Of a stretch of 64,000 nt of DNA, positions 1 to 7,673 are shown one piece after another. This DNA comes from Burkholderia sp. H160 (GTDB lineage Bacteria > Pseudomonadota > Gammaproteobacteria > Burkholderiales > Burkholderiaceae): positions 57,416 through 121,415 of the forward strand of contig ABYL01000006.1 in assembly GCA_000173575.1 (NCBI GenBank), written 5' to 3'. The notes beneath the pieces were generated by a model, which saw only the letters and a list, made by a program, of their open reading frames with translations, was not told the origin of the DNA and did not search any database. How positions within the stretch are numbered: position 1 is the first letter of the stretch; every line of letters starts with the position of its first letter. The position numbers and the translations under genes were made by a program.

Positions 1-623
1 CCGCCTGACGTACCCACCACGATCGCGCCGTCGAGCGCGAGCGGCGCAAGCGAGAACGCGTAGCCGAGACCCGGTTCGAACATCTGCTTCTTCCAGACGA
101 GATTGCCGGTCTGCGCGTCGAGCGCGGCCACCTCGCCGCTCAGCATCGCCACGTAGACGTTCTTGCCATACAGCGCGACGCCGCGATTCACCACGTCGCA
201 GCAGGCGGTCTTGAACGATTCCGCGCCGAGTTTCGGCTCGTATTTCCAGAGCTGCGTGCCGGTTTTCGCATCGAAAGCATAGACGTTGTCTTTCGGCGTA
301 CTGACGAAAAGATAGCCGCCATTGACGATCGGGGTTGCCTCGAAGCCCTGCTTGAGATCCGCCGGGAACTGGTAGCTCCAGGCCTGTTTGAGCCCGGCGA
401 CGTTCGATGCATCGATCTGCTTCAGAGGTGAATGCGACTGGCCGCTGTAGCTGCGGTAGTAGGTGAGCCAGCCCGGGTCGCTCTGTGCTTGCGAGAGCCG
501 CTCGAAGGTCACGGCGGGATAGTCCGGGGCGGCGTCCACCGGAGCCACATTCAGTGCCATCGCAATCGCGATACTCGCTCCATAGACAGCCAGCCGGCCT
601 GCGGCGGGCGAACGGTTCTTCAT
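1..623 (-). CDS. PQQ-dependent alcohol dehydrogenase, N-terminal part (runs off the left edge)
   Basis: Quinoprotein dehydrogenase that oxidises alcohols in the periplasm using pyrroloquinoline quinone. The visible 207 codons start with a Sec-type signal peptide (basic start, hydrophobic core, VDAAPD region). Mature sequence typical of the methanol/ethanol dehydrogenase family follows: a WLTYYRSYSGQ segment, beta-propeller repeats such as DNVYAFDAKTGTQLWKY, and an adjacent Cys-Cys pair in ACCDVVNRG. That vicinal disulfide is a hallmark of PQQ alcohol dehydrogenases. The ATG at 623 is preceded by AGGAGA. A sigma-54 promoter lies about 90 bases upstream, and the AcoR-like activator is divergent. 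The C-terminal propeller and catalytic Asp lie outside the window, so methanol versus higher-alcohol preference cannot be judged. Confidence 0.93.
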   Translation of the reverse strand, partial: MKNRSPAAGRLAVYGASIAIAMALNVAPVDAAPDYPAVTFERLSQAQSDPGWLTYYRSYSGQSHSPLKQIDASNVAGLKQAWSYQFPADLKQGFEATPIVNGGYLFVSTPKDNVYAFDAKTGTQLWKYEPKLGAESFKTACCDVVNRGVALYGKNVYVAMLSGEVAALDAQTGNLVWKKQMFEPGLGYAFSLAPLALDGAIVVGTSG

Positions 624-708
624 GGTCGTCTCCTGAGTGTTTGTCAATGCAGTGCCGGGAGAGGCGTCGCCCCTTTGTTCTGTTTCAATCCGGTTGCGGT
701 GTCGTTAC

Positions 709-724
709 TGCAAGTCACATGCCA
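709..724 (-). promoter_or_regulatory. Sigma-54 (-24/-12) promoter for the PQQ alcohol dehydrogenase
   Basis: On the minus strand the sequence reads TGGCAT-N5-TTGCA, matching the -24/-12 consensus TGGCAY-N5-TTGCA exactly. Transcription should start near 698, giving a leader of about 75 bases before the ATG at 623. The divergent gene at 1128 encodes a sigma-54 activator with an intact GAFTGA motif, as such a promoter requires. Confidence 0.85.
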
Positions 725-799
725 TTTGCCCAGGCGAGTCTGCACGGGCGGCGCGCCTGAAATGCGCGGCTGGCCGCATGGCCCGCGCGGCGCTCCATG

Positions 800-848
800 T
801 GTTGCATCCCGGTACAACCGGGGCGATGGGGTGTTGAGAAAAATGACA
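800..848. promoter_or_regulatory. Candidate upstream activator sites for the AcoR-like protein
   Basis: There are two imperfect dyads: TGTTGC-N5-GGTACA centred near 808 and TGTTGA-N5-ATGACA centred near 840. Their centres are 32 bp apart, about three helical turns. They sit roughly 110 and 142 bp upstream of the predicted start of the dehydrogenase transcript, a normal enhancer distance. A very similar half-site (TGTTGCATC) precedes the sigma-54 promoter of pqqA. The assignment to this activator is inferred. Confidence 0.5.
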
Positions 849-1127
849 GTTGCGGCGCCGCCGCGTGAGATCGGCCGCAACATCGCGGACCATGTGCATC
901 GGGGTGAGTCCGTGTATTGCGACGCGTATCAATTTGCGGTAATAGAAGCTCTTCGGTCCGCATGGATGCGGCTCGGCATGACGTGCGTTTGTATGACGTG
1001 TTGCGCGTCGCGTTTGCATCGATGCGTCTGCGCTTTGCCGCGGCCGATCAAATCCGGTGGCCCGGAGCTTGCTTAAGTGGACGGAGAAAAAGCCTGGCAA
1101 GGTACCAGGCTTTCCAGGAGGGAGACA

Positions 1128-3113
1128 ATGCGCGACGACATCCACCCGGCCGCGGCTCAGACGGCCATACGGTCCAATGACCGGCCCGCGCCGGCAATCC
1201 GGAAATCGCACGAACGGTCCGAAACGTTTGGTCTGTGCGCGTCGGCGCGTCCGGACTACGAAATTCTGTCGAACGCGGGACTCGAGCTCAACCGCGAGCA
1301 AAACCGGGTGTTATGCGCGCATGCGTTGCCGGTGATGGAGACGCTGCGCGAGCAGATCGCCAACACCCAAAGCATGATCGTGCTGACCAATGCCGAAGGG
1401 CTGATCCTGCATTCGATCGGCGACGACGACTTCCTCGCGCGCGCGGAAAAAGTGGCGCTGCGGCCCGGCGCGAACTGGGCCGAGGACCGCCAGGGCACCA
1501 ATGCGATCGGTACGGCGCTTGCCGAGCGCTGCCCGATGGTCGTGCACGGGGACCAGCACTACCTGGCGGCAAACCGCTTCCTGACCTGCTCGAGCGTGCC
1601 GATTCTCGATCCGTATGGTGACGCGATCGGCGTGCTCGACGTGACGGGCGACTACCGCAGCTACCATCAGCACACGATGGCGCTCGCGAAGATGTCGGTG
1701 CAGATGATCGAGAATCATCTCTTCACGACCACTTTCCACGAAACGCTGCAAGTGTCCTTCCATAGTCGTCCTGAGTTTCTGGGCACGCTGATGGAAGGCA
1801 TCGTGGCGTTCACGAGCGATGGACGTTTTCTGTCGGCTAACCGGAGTGCCCAGTTCCAGCTCGGCATGTCGCTCGCCGGGCTGCGCGCGCATACGCTCTC
1901 GTCGCTGTTCCAGACCACCAGCGCGCAGCTGATCGATCGCGCGCGCGTGAGCCTCGACCCGCACCTGATGCTCAACCTCAGCAATGGCGCGGTCGTCTGC
2001 GCGCGTGTGCAGTTCAGGCGGGCGTCGCTGGCCGAAGGCAGCCGCCCGGTCGCCGTGCACGAGGGGGCACGCGCGGTGACGCGCGAGGATCCGTCGCAGA
2101 CGGCGGCCGGGCTTTCGCGCCTGAGCTATCTCGACACGGGCGACCCGCAGGTCGCCGCGGTCATTGCCAAAGTCAAACGGGTGATCGGCAAGGACATTCC
2201 GATCCTGATCAACGGCGAGACCGGCACAGGCAAGGAATTGCTCGCGCAAGCGATCCACAACGATTCGCCGCGGCACGCCGGGCCGTTCGTGGCGGTCAAC
2301 TGTGCGTCGATTCCCGAGTCGCTGATCGAATCCGAGCTGTTCGGCTACGAGGAGGGCGCATTCACGGGGGCAAGGCGCAAGGGCGCGATCGGCAAGCTGC
2401 TGCAGGCGAACGGCGGCACGCTGTTTCTCGACGAGATCGGCGACATGCCGTACTCGCTGCAGGTGCGGCTGCTGCGCGTGCTGCAGGAGCGCATCGTCAA
2501 CCCGCTTGGCTCGACCAGGAGCATTGCGGTGGACGTCGCGATCATCTGCGCGACGCACCGGGACCTGCGCGAGATGATTGCGCAGAACCGCTTTCGCGAG
2601 GATCTCTACTACCGGCTCAACGGCCTCGTGGTGCGTCTGCCGCGGCTGCGCGACCGTACCGATCTGGCAGTCGTGATCGGGAAGATGTTGCTGCGCGAAT
2701 CGAGCGCTTGCGCGAAGCGGCGGCCGCTTCATGTCGCGCCCGATGTCATGGCGATGTTCGAGCGCTGTCCATGGCCGGGCAACTTCCGGCAACTCGGCAA
2801 CCTGCTGCGCACGGCGGCGGCCATGGTCGACGATGACGGTGAGATCCGGCGCGAGCACTTGCCCGATGACTTCTTCGATGACCTGCGCCGCGGCAGCGCG
2901 CAAAGCAGCGCGGCGGATACGCCGAGCGCGGCCAATGCGTCCGTGCCGGAGTGCGCGCGCCTGCAGGACGTGACGGTTTCGGTGATTACCGCTGCGCTCG
3001 CCCGACACGGCGGGAACGTTTCGGCGGCCGCGCGCGAACTCGGCGTGTCGCGCAACACGATCTACCGCAAGATGCCCGCCGTCGAGACGGGCCGCGCAGT
3101 GGACGACTTCTGA
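1128..3113 (+). CDS. Sigma-54-dependent transcriptional activator, AcoR type (GAF, AAA+, Fis-type HTH)
   Basis: Enhancer-binding protein that opens sigma-54 promoters by ATP hydrolysis. The start at 1128 is chosen because GGAGGGAGACA lies just before it, although the frame opens upstream at 1077. The 661-residue product has an N-terminal GAF-like sensor region (ADRQGTNAIGTAL-type segment conserved in AcoR proteins). The AAA+ domain has Walker A GETGTGKE at about 363-370, the sigma-54-contacting GAFTGA at about 410-415 and Walker B GGTLFLDEIGD. A Fis-type helix-turn-helix (GGNVSAAARELGVSRNTIYR) lies at about 627-647. There is no receiver domain, so it probably senses a small molecule, perhaps an alcohol or aldehyde. 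Sigma-54 promoters face outward on both sides, making the dehydrogenase and pqqA likely targets. Confidence 0.93.
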   Translation: MRDDIHPAAAQTAIRSNDRPAPAIRKSHERSETFGLCASARPDYEILSNAGLELNREQNRVLCAHALPVMETLREQIANTQSMIVLTNAEGLILHSIGDDDFLARAEKVALRPGANWAEDRQGTNAIGTALAERCPMVVHGDQHYLAANRFLTCSSVPILDPYGDAIGVLDVTGDYRSYHQHTMALAKMSVQMIENHLFTTTFHETLQVSFHSRPEFLGTLMEGIVAFTSDGRFLSANRSAQFQLGMSLAGLRAHTLSSLFQTTSAQLIDRARVSLDPHLMLNLSNGAVVCARVQFRRASLAEGSRPVAVHEGARAVTREDPSQTAAGLSRLSYLDTGDPQVAAVIAKVKRVIGKDIPILINGETGTGKELLAQAIHNDSPRHAGPFVAVNCASIPESLIESELFGYEEGAFTGARRKGAIGKLLQANGGTLFLDEIGDMPYSLQVRLLRVLQERIVNPLGSTRSIAVDVAIICATHRDLREMIAQNRFREDLYYRLNGLVVRLPRLRDRTDLAVVIGKMLLRESSACAKRRPLHVAPDVMAMFERCPWPGNFRQLGNLLRTAAAMVDDDGEIRREHLPDDFFDDLRRGSAQSSAADTPSAANASVPECARLQDVTVSVITAALARHGGNVSAAARELGVSRNTIYRKMPAVETGRAVDDF

Positions 3114-3178
3114 GTCTTCTGGGTCAACGGGGCCGCTCTCATCAGCACAGCTGTTTGACCCGCGTGCTGTCACACCGG

Positions 3179-3216
3179 TGTTGCATCTCGCAGCAGCGGT
3201 GTTCCAAAACTCAACA
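3179..3216. promoter_or_regulatory. Paired dyads upstream of pqqA (candidate activator sites)
   Basis: Two near-perfect dyads occur: TGTTGC-N5-GCAGCA (3179-3195) and TGTTCC-N5-TCAACA (3200-3216). Their centres are 21 bp apart, exactly two helical turns. The TGTTGCATC half-site is also found at 800-808 upstream of the dehydrogenase. They lie only about 45-65 bp before the predicted pqqA transcript start, closer than usual for sigma-54 enhancers. Confidence 0.5.
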
Positions 3217-3225
3217 CTGCACCTC

Positions 3226-3241
3226 TGGCGAACGCGTTGCG
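3226..3241 (+). promoter_or_regulatory. Sigma-54 (-24/-12) promoter for pqqA-pqqD
   Basis: TGGC at 3226 and TTGC at 3237 are separated by exactly 7 bases, as in the -24/-12 consensus TGGCAC-N5-TTGC. The AC of the -24 element is replaced by GA. The predicted transcript start is near 3252, about 97 bases before pqqA. It faces away from the sigma-54 activator gene just upstream. Confidence 0.7.
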
Positions 3242-3348
3242 AGACCAACGCGACTTGCGTATCGACATCGGCATGTCCTTTGCTTCGAAGGAAGCGGCCG
3301 CGCATCAAGTGCGGTTTATTCATCCAATCGCAATCAAGGAGACACGCC

Positions 3349-3423
3349 ATGCAATGGATCACCCCGTCATATACCGACCTGCGTTTCGGCTTTGAAGTCA
3401 CGATGTATATCGCCAATCGCTGA
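3349..3423 (+). CDS. pqqA: PQQ precursor peptide PqqA
   Basis: A 24-residue peptide that supplies the Glu and Tyr that are joined to make pyrroloquinoline quinone. It ends in the family signature D-L-R-F-G-F-E-V-T-M-Y-I-A-N-R, with Glu16 and Tyr20 in the invariant E-x-x-x-Y spacing. AAGGAG stands 8 bases before the ATG. It lies downstream of a sigma-54 promoter and about 100 bases before pqqD. The genes normally between them, pqqB and pqqC, are missing. Confidence 0.95.
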   Translation: MQWITPSYTDLRFGFEVTMYIANR

Positions 3424-3520
3424 GCGGGCCGCGGCGTGCCGCCCGCGGTTCTCGAGCGGTGCCACGGGCGGCACACGCGACGAACGACCATGAAGATCAG
3501 GACTCGAGGGCGTGGCCTCC

Positions 3521-3802
3521 ATGAACACGCGTGACCCGGCCAGCGGCGTGCCGCTGCGCCCGCGCCTGCGGAGCATCTTTCGCTTGCAGTGGGAAGCGCA
3601 GCAGGGCGCCTACGTGCTGCTCTATCCCGAAGGGATGGTGAAGCTCAATACGAGCGCCGGCGCAATCCTCGCGCGATGCGACGGAGAGCACGAGCTCGAC
3701 GAAATCATCGGTGAACTCGAACGGCTTTTCAGCACGTCCGAGCTTGCGCCCGACGTCTACCGTTTTCTTGATCACGCGCGGCAGCGTGGCTGGCTAGACT
3801 GA
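3521..3802 (+). CDS. pqqD: PQQ biosynthesis peptide chaperone PqqD
   Basis: Small protein that binds PqqA and presents it to the radical-SAM enzyme PqqE. The 93 residues carry the family core RLQWEAQQGAYVLLYPEG, then VKLN.SAG.IL.RCDGEHELDEII, and match the usual length of about 90. The ATG at 3521 has GAGGG upstream; a GTG at 3512 would add three residues. The codons just before it (Leu-Glu-Gly-Val-Ala-Ser) are in frame and may be the tail of a lost pqqC. A 14-codon ORF from 3490 starting Met-Lys-Ile-Arg, like PqqB, overlaps its start. pqqE does not follow. Confidence 0.92.
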   Translation: MNTRDPASGVPLRPRLRSIFRLQWEAQQGAYVLLYPEGMVKLNTSAGAILARCDGEHELDEIIGELERLFSTSELAPDVYRFLDHARQRGWLD

Positions 3803-3814
3803 GATGGCACAGGA

Positions 3815-3988
3815 CTATGCCCGTGCGTCACCCAGCACACGCATCAGTTTCGTGACCTGTCGCTTGGCCTCGGCCTCGTTCGGGATATTAGTGAAGCCCA
3901 ACATCAGCGCGCGCCGACCGGGCTGGCCCCTGCGCCATGCAGTCAGCGAATGCACACCAAAGCCTGCCTCGCGCGCGATCCGCGCCAT
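3815..3988 (-). pseudogene. C-terminal stub of a MocR-type (GntR/aminotransferase) regulator
   Basis: The minus strand encodes 57 residues resembling the last part of MocR/PdxR regulators: GFGVHSLTAWRRGQPGRRALMLGFTNIP followed by a final helix. LGFTN-P is characteristic of this family's C-terminal aminotransferase-like domain. An in-frame TAA lies two codons before the ATG, and no N-terminal HTH or PLP-lysine region is found nearby. The full proteins have about 450-500 residues, so this is a remnant of a deleted gene. Confidence 0.7.
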
Positions 3989-4043
3989 GCAGTTTTATGA
4001 TGTCTTCTCCTCTTCGAACAAACGACACGACACGGCCGGAAGA

Positions 4044-4436
4044 CTAGCGGCCAGCGAGCAACGCGACACAGAGGGCCACCCCGAACCCGTAGGTTCCGAA
4101 CGCCCCGACCGCCCTCGCCGGATTGGGCTTTGACATGGTGGGCCAGGCAAGTAGCGAAACCACCAGAAGCAGGCGGCAGGCTGTTGCACCTGCCATGCAC
4201 CACAGCTGCCAGAGAGGCGGATTCTGAGCGCCGAGGTACAGAAAAAGCACCGCGAAGAACGGAGCGTACTCGGCGGTATTGCCGTGAGCGCGAACCAGTT
4301 TGGTTAGCATCCGGTCAGGCTCGGGGGCGTAGCCGCTCAGCAAACCGACACGAGTTCGCACGACTGTAATGGTGAGCCCAAGTACGAACAGGAGCAAACC
4401 GAGGACACCGGTGCAGGCCAGCGCGATAGTGTTCAT
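4044..4436 (-). CDS. MAPEG family membrane protein
   Basis: A 130-residue integral membrane protein with four hydrophobic segments. It carries the MAPEG pattern R-A-H-G-N-T-A-E-Y-A-P-F-F in the second helix region, followed by the R.VGAFGTYG-type C-terminal helix. MAPEG proteins include glutathione transferases and eicosanoid enzymes; bacterial members mostly lack a defined substrate. It sits downstream of and in the same direction as dipZ, about 80 bases away, so co-transcription is possible. Confidence 0.85.
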   Translation of the reverse strand: MNTIALACTGVLGLLLFVLGLTITVVRTRVGLLSGYAPEPDRMLTKLVRAHGNTAEYAPFFAVLFLYLGAQNPPLWQLWCMAGATACRLLLVVSLLAWPTMSKPNPARAVGAFGTYGFGVALCVALLAGR

Positions 4437-4517
4437 TCCATACTCCTTGCTTGACAGTCGAAATCAGCGACAGTGTGATGGTGGGACATGAGGCACTTCC
4501 GGCGCCGAAGGTCGGAT

Positions 4518-6242
4518 TCAGCCGAACGTGAACGCGTAAGCCAGCACGCCACGGTCGAGAAACGTGATTTCGAAGGTGCGTTCGCCGCTGCCGTTGGCCT
4601 GCCGCACGAGCTGGTAAAGGCGCTGCTCGGTGACCGTGCCGTTGCCATTCACATCGATGTCCGTGCCGCGGTCGGCGCCCGGCGCCTTGCCGTCGATCAG
4701 TACGCGAAAGCGCACGGGCTGGCCGTCGCGGCCGGGCCCCAGCACCAGATGCAAGTCACGGCCACGGAAGCGATAAACAATGCGTCCGTCAGGGCTGTCA
4801 AGCCGCGCAGATTCGTCGCCCACCAACCAGCGCCCGTCGAGCGCCCATTGGTCGACCTTCAGGGTCTGGGTCGCGTGATACGTGGCAGCCTTGTCCTGCG
4901 CCACCGGGCCACCGGCGAAGTTCTGCGCGCGTGCGTAGCCGACGTAGGTTTCCGGCGAGCGATTGGCATCGCCCGAGCCGGCGGCGGCCTGCGCGCCCCG
5001 CGCGATCGGTTGCACGTAGCCGTCAGGCAAGTCCTTCTGGCCGGCCTCGGCGAGCAGCCGGCGGATCACGTCCTCGCTTTGCTTGTAGTCGCCTTCGCCA
5101 AAGTGGTGGTGACGAATATGCCCCTGCGGGTCGATGAAGTAATGCGCAGGCCAGTACTCGTTGCTGAAGGCCTTCCAGATGGTGTAACCGTTGTCGATTG
5201 CGACAGGGTAGTTCACGCCCAGGTCCTTCACGGCGTGGGCGACGTTGCCCGGATCTTTCTCGAATGCGAACTCGGGCGCGTGCACGCCGATCACCACCAG
5301 GCCGTAATCCTTGTACTTGTCAGCCCAGCCCCGCACGTACGGCAGCGAACGGATGCAGTTGATGCAGGAGTAGGTCCAGAAGTCGACCAGCACCACCTTG
5401 CCGCGCAGCGACTGCGCCGTCAGCGGTGGGCTGTTGAGCCACTGGGTGGCGCCATCGAGCGCGGGCAGATCGCCTTCCACCGGCAGCGTATCGCCGGCCT
5501 TCACGGCGATCTGCACGAGAGGCGCAGGACGCGCCGCGTCGATCAGCTTCTGTTCGATGCCGCCCGTGCTGGCCAGTGACACGCGTGTCAGCAACCCGGT
5601 ATCCAGCCCGAGCGCGATGGTGGCCACACCCGCCAGCACGAGCACGCCCAGGGCGCGGCGCACCCATTCGCCCGCGCCCAGCGAACGCTTCATCAAGGCG
5701 AAGACGCGTCCGCCAATCAGCAGCGCCAGCGCGAGCGAGGTCGCCGCGCCCGCCGCGTAGGTGAGCAGCAACAACGTTGTTTGTACGCTGGCGCCTTTGA
5801 GGGCCGCACCCGTGAGCAGCAGGCCCAGGATCGGGCCCGCGCAGGGCGCCCATAGCAGCCCCGTGGCCACGCCCAGCCCGGCCGCCGAGAGTACCGAATC
5901 GTCATGGCTGCCGGTGCGCTCGGTGAGCTTGTTGCCAAGCACCACGAACGGACGGGTGATCCATTCGGCGACGCGCTCCGAAAGCAAGGTCAGGCCAAGC
6001 ACGGCGAGCACTGCCAGGGCGACGAAGCGGCCGTACTGGTTGGCGCGGACGGCCCAGCCGCCGCCGACGGCGGCCAGCGTGGCGACCACGGCAAAGGTCA
6101 GCGCCATGCCCACCAGCATCGGCAGTCCATTGCGCGCGAACGGGCGGTCTGCTCGCGAAAAAACGAAAGGCAGCACCGGCAGGATGCACGGACTCAGGAT
6201 GGTCAATGCACCGCCGAGGTAGGCAAGGATCAGTAATAGCAT
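4518..6242 (-). CDS. dipZ: DipZ-type protein: CcdA-like membrane domain fused to thioredoxin-like domain
   Basis: Thiol-disulfide protein that moves reducing power across the inner membrane to periplasmic partners. The 574 residues start with a CcdA/DsbD-like membrane domain (first ~230 residues, with LSPCILPVLPF and WAPCAGPILG, each carrying a conserved Cys). A thioredoxin/TlpA-like domain follows, with active site Cys-Ile-Asn-Cys (C293 and C296) after FWTYS. A C-terminal beta-rich domain (from about 430) matches the extra module of mycobacterial and proteobacterial DipZ. The neighbours do not identify the target; a peroxide or methionine-sulfoxide repair role is known for relatives but not shown here. 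Confidence 0.92.
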   Translation of the reverse strand: MLLLILAYLGGALTILSPCILPVLPFVFSRADRPFARNGLPMLVGMALTFAVVATLAAVGGGWAVRANQYGRFVALAVLAVLGLTLLSERVAEWITRPFVVLGNKLTERTGSHDDSVLSAAGLGVATGLLWAPCAGPILGLLLTGAALKGASVQTTLLLLTYAAGAATSLALALLIGGRVFALMKRSLGAGEWVRRALGVLVLAGVATIALGLDTGLLTRVSLASTGGIEQKLIDAARPAPLVQIAVKAGDTLPVEGDLPALDGATQWLNSPPLTAQSLRGKVVLVDFWTYSCINCIRSLPYVRGWADKYKDYGLVVIGVHAPEFAFEKDPGNVAHAVKDLGVNYPVAIDNGYTIWKAFSNEYWPAHYFIDPQGHIRHHHFGEGDYKQSEDVIRRLLAEAGQKDLPDGYVQPIARGAQAAAGSGDANRSPETYVGYARAQNFAGGPVAQDKAATYHATQTLKVDQWALDGRWLVGDESARLDSPDGRIVYRFRGRDLHLVLGPGRDGQPVRFRVLIDGKAPGADRGTDIDVNGNGTVTEQRLYQLVRQANGSGERTFEITFLDRGVLAYAFTFG

Positions 6243-6412
6243 GGTGGGGACATCCGTGAAGGGTTGTGGTTATGTGCCGAACCGAGTGGCATAGACCCGC
6301 GATTGACGCGATTTGACAACCACCGTGGCTATCTGCGATGGGGCGGGCCGACTGGCGAAGGTGTCGGCCGTCGGCGCAAAGCCGCCAGGAGCCCCATCGA
6401 GACGATAGCCGG

Positions 6413-7171
6413 TCAGTTCGTCGACTTCGCCGCAGCCTCAATCACTCGCGCGACCGCGGCCGGCTGAGAGATAAAGACAGCGTGGCTCGCGCTCACCTCG
6501 GTCACCTTGGCACCCGAGCGTTGATACATCCAGCGCTGAAGCTGAGGGCTCACCATATGATCCTGGGTGGTCAGGATGGCGTAGCTGGGCTTGGTTCGCC
6601 ATGCCGCCACGGAGACCGGCGCGCCCAATGCTTTCTCAGCGAGTTGGTCCTGCGAGTCCGCCAGGAATTGCGCGTCCGAGGGCGAGACGTCCGCTGCAAA
6701 GTTCTCACGGAATTTCGCAGGCGGGAGGAAGAAATACTTGTCCGGCGTCGCTCGCATCGCATCGTTGGGCGCGGCGAACTTCTGCAAAAGCTGACCGCTG
6801 GCTTCGCCGGCATCGGGTTGCAGTGCGGCCACATAGACGAGCGAGCTGACCTTCGGGTCCGCACCTGCCTCCGTGATCACGGAGCCACCGTAGCTGTGAC
6901 CGACCAGCACGACCGGACCCTGCTGCTGGTCGATGACGCGCCTCGCGGCATCGACGTCCTCGGCGAGGCCCGTGAGCGGTTCCTGCACGATCGCCACATG
7001 GTAACCATCCTTGACCAGGAGGTCGTGGACGGCCCGCCAGCCGGAACCATCCACCAGTGCGCCGTGGACAATGACAACATCTTTCGAGGCCGCCTTCGCC
7101 TCGGCGTGCGCCATCGTGGCGCCCAGGGCAATCAGGGCGGCAATGGCCAGTTTATTTCGCAGTGCAGACAT
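6413..7171 (-). CDS. Exported alpha/beta hydrolase
   Basis: The 252-residue product has a signal peptide (basic start, AIAALIALGATMAHA core with Ala-x-Ala cleavage site) and an alpha/beta-hydrolase fold. The oxyanion strand is VIVHGALVDGSGW, the nucleophile elbow is G-H-S-Y-G-G, and a C-terminal His lies in SASHAVF. The start at 7171 is preferred over an upstream TTG at 7183 because TTGGAG precedes it. It resembles salicylate-esterase/EstC-like hydrolases. A clear paralogue lies at 10326 with the same architecture, so the pair probably arose by duplication. The substrate is unknown. Confidence 0.88.
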   Translation of the reverse strand: MSALRNKLAIAALIALGATMAHAEAKAASKDVVIVHGALVDGSGWRAVHDLLVKDGYHVAIVQEPLTGLAEDVDAARRVIDQQQGPVVLVGHSYGGSVITEAGADPKVSSLVYVAALQPDAGEASGQLLQKFAAPNDAMRATPDKYFFLPPAKFRENFAADVSPSDAQFLADSQDQLAEKALGAPVSVAAWRTKPSYAILTTQDHMVSPQLQRWMYQRSGAKVTEVSASHAVFISQPAAVARVIEAAAKSTN

Positions 7172-7259
7172 TTTAAGCTCCAAGATTGAATCTATGCACC
7201 GTCGTTTCGCGCGATCGCGCTTGACGGGCGAGTATTGATTGGTGATGGCTAACCGCGCA

Positions 7260-7565
7260 TCAGGGCAGCCTGTTCTTCATAGCCAGAACGTCGATCGGTT
7301 CGACCGACGGAGGGCTGGCAAGCATCTCGTCGACCCGCGCCATCAGGGCGCCGGCCATACTCCCGTGCAGGTGTGCCTGGCGATCCTCTTCGCTCGCAAA
7401 GGCGTCGAAGACGCCGAACGTCGTCGGTGACAGCCTGAGGGCGAACCAGATCGGTGTGGTCGCCTCCCGATTCGTCAGTTCCAGGCCGGCGTCGAGGAAG
7501 TCTGCGACCGCCTGCTCCTTTCCCGGCTTGGCTTCAAGTCGTACGAATAGCGCTTTCTTGATCAT
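7260..7565 (-). CDS. Antibiotic biosynthesis monooxygenase-like (ABM/YgiN) protein
   Basis: A 101-residue ferredoxin-fold protein with the ABM pattern: KKALFVRLEAKPGKEQAVADFL at the start and a TTFGVFDAFASEEDRQAHL middle. Members act as small cofactor-free monooxygenases or as dimeric domains of unknown role. The ATG at 7565 has GGAGAG upstream. It is divergent from the GlxA-like activator at 7674, which is its most likely regulator, and upstream of the hydrolase at 6413 on the same strand. Confidence 0.87.
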   Translation of the reverse strand: MIKKALFVRLEAKPGKEQAVADFLDAGLELTNREATTPIWFALRLSPTTFGVFDAFASEEDRQAHLHGSMAGALMARVDEMLASPPSVEPIDVLAMKNRLP

Positions 7566-7645
7566 CTTTACTCTCCAGTTCCGCGTGATCCATTCACTCG
7601 GTGAGCCACACTTTACAAACGGAGCGCCCGGGAGAATACTGTCTC

Positions 7646-7668
7646 GATTGACAATTTTGGTATCAATC
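7646..7668. promoter_or_regulatory. Inverted repeat in the divergent ABM/GlxA promoter region
   Basis: Perfect 6-bp arms GATTGA and TCAATC are separated by 11 bases, ending 5 bases before the start codon of the GlxA-like gene. The position suits an autoregulatory operator. AraC-type proteins more often use direct repeats, so this is tentative. Confidence 0.35.
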
Positions 7669-7673
7669 CTGCC

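Noticed and set aside
638-653. Second possible -24/-12 element (CGGCAC-N5-TGACA) close to the dehydrogenase start
   Set aside because: The -12 GC is replaced by GA, and it lies only 15-30 bases from the ATG. The element at 709-724 is a far better match.
1311-3491. 726-codon minus-strand ORF covering the sigma-54 activator
   Set aside because: Shadow of the plus-strand gene. It has no family signature and an Arg/His-rich composition typical of GC-rich antisense frames.
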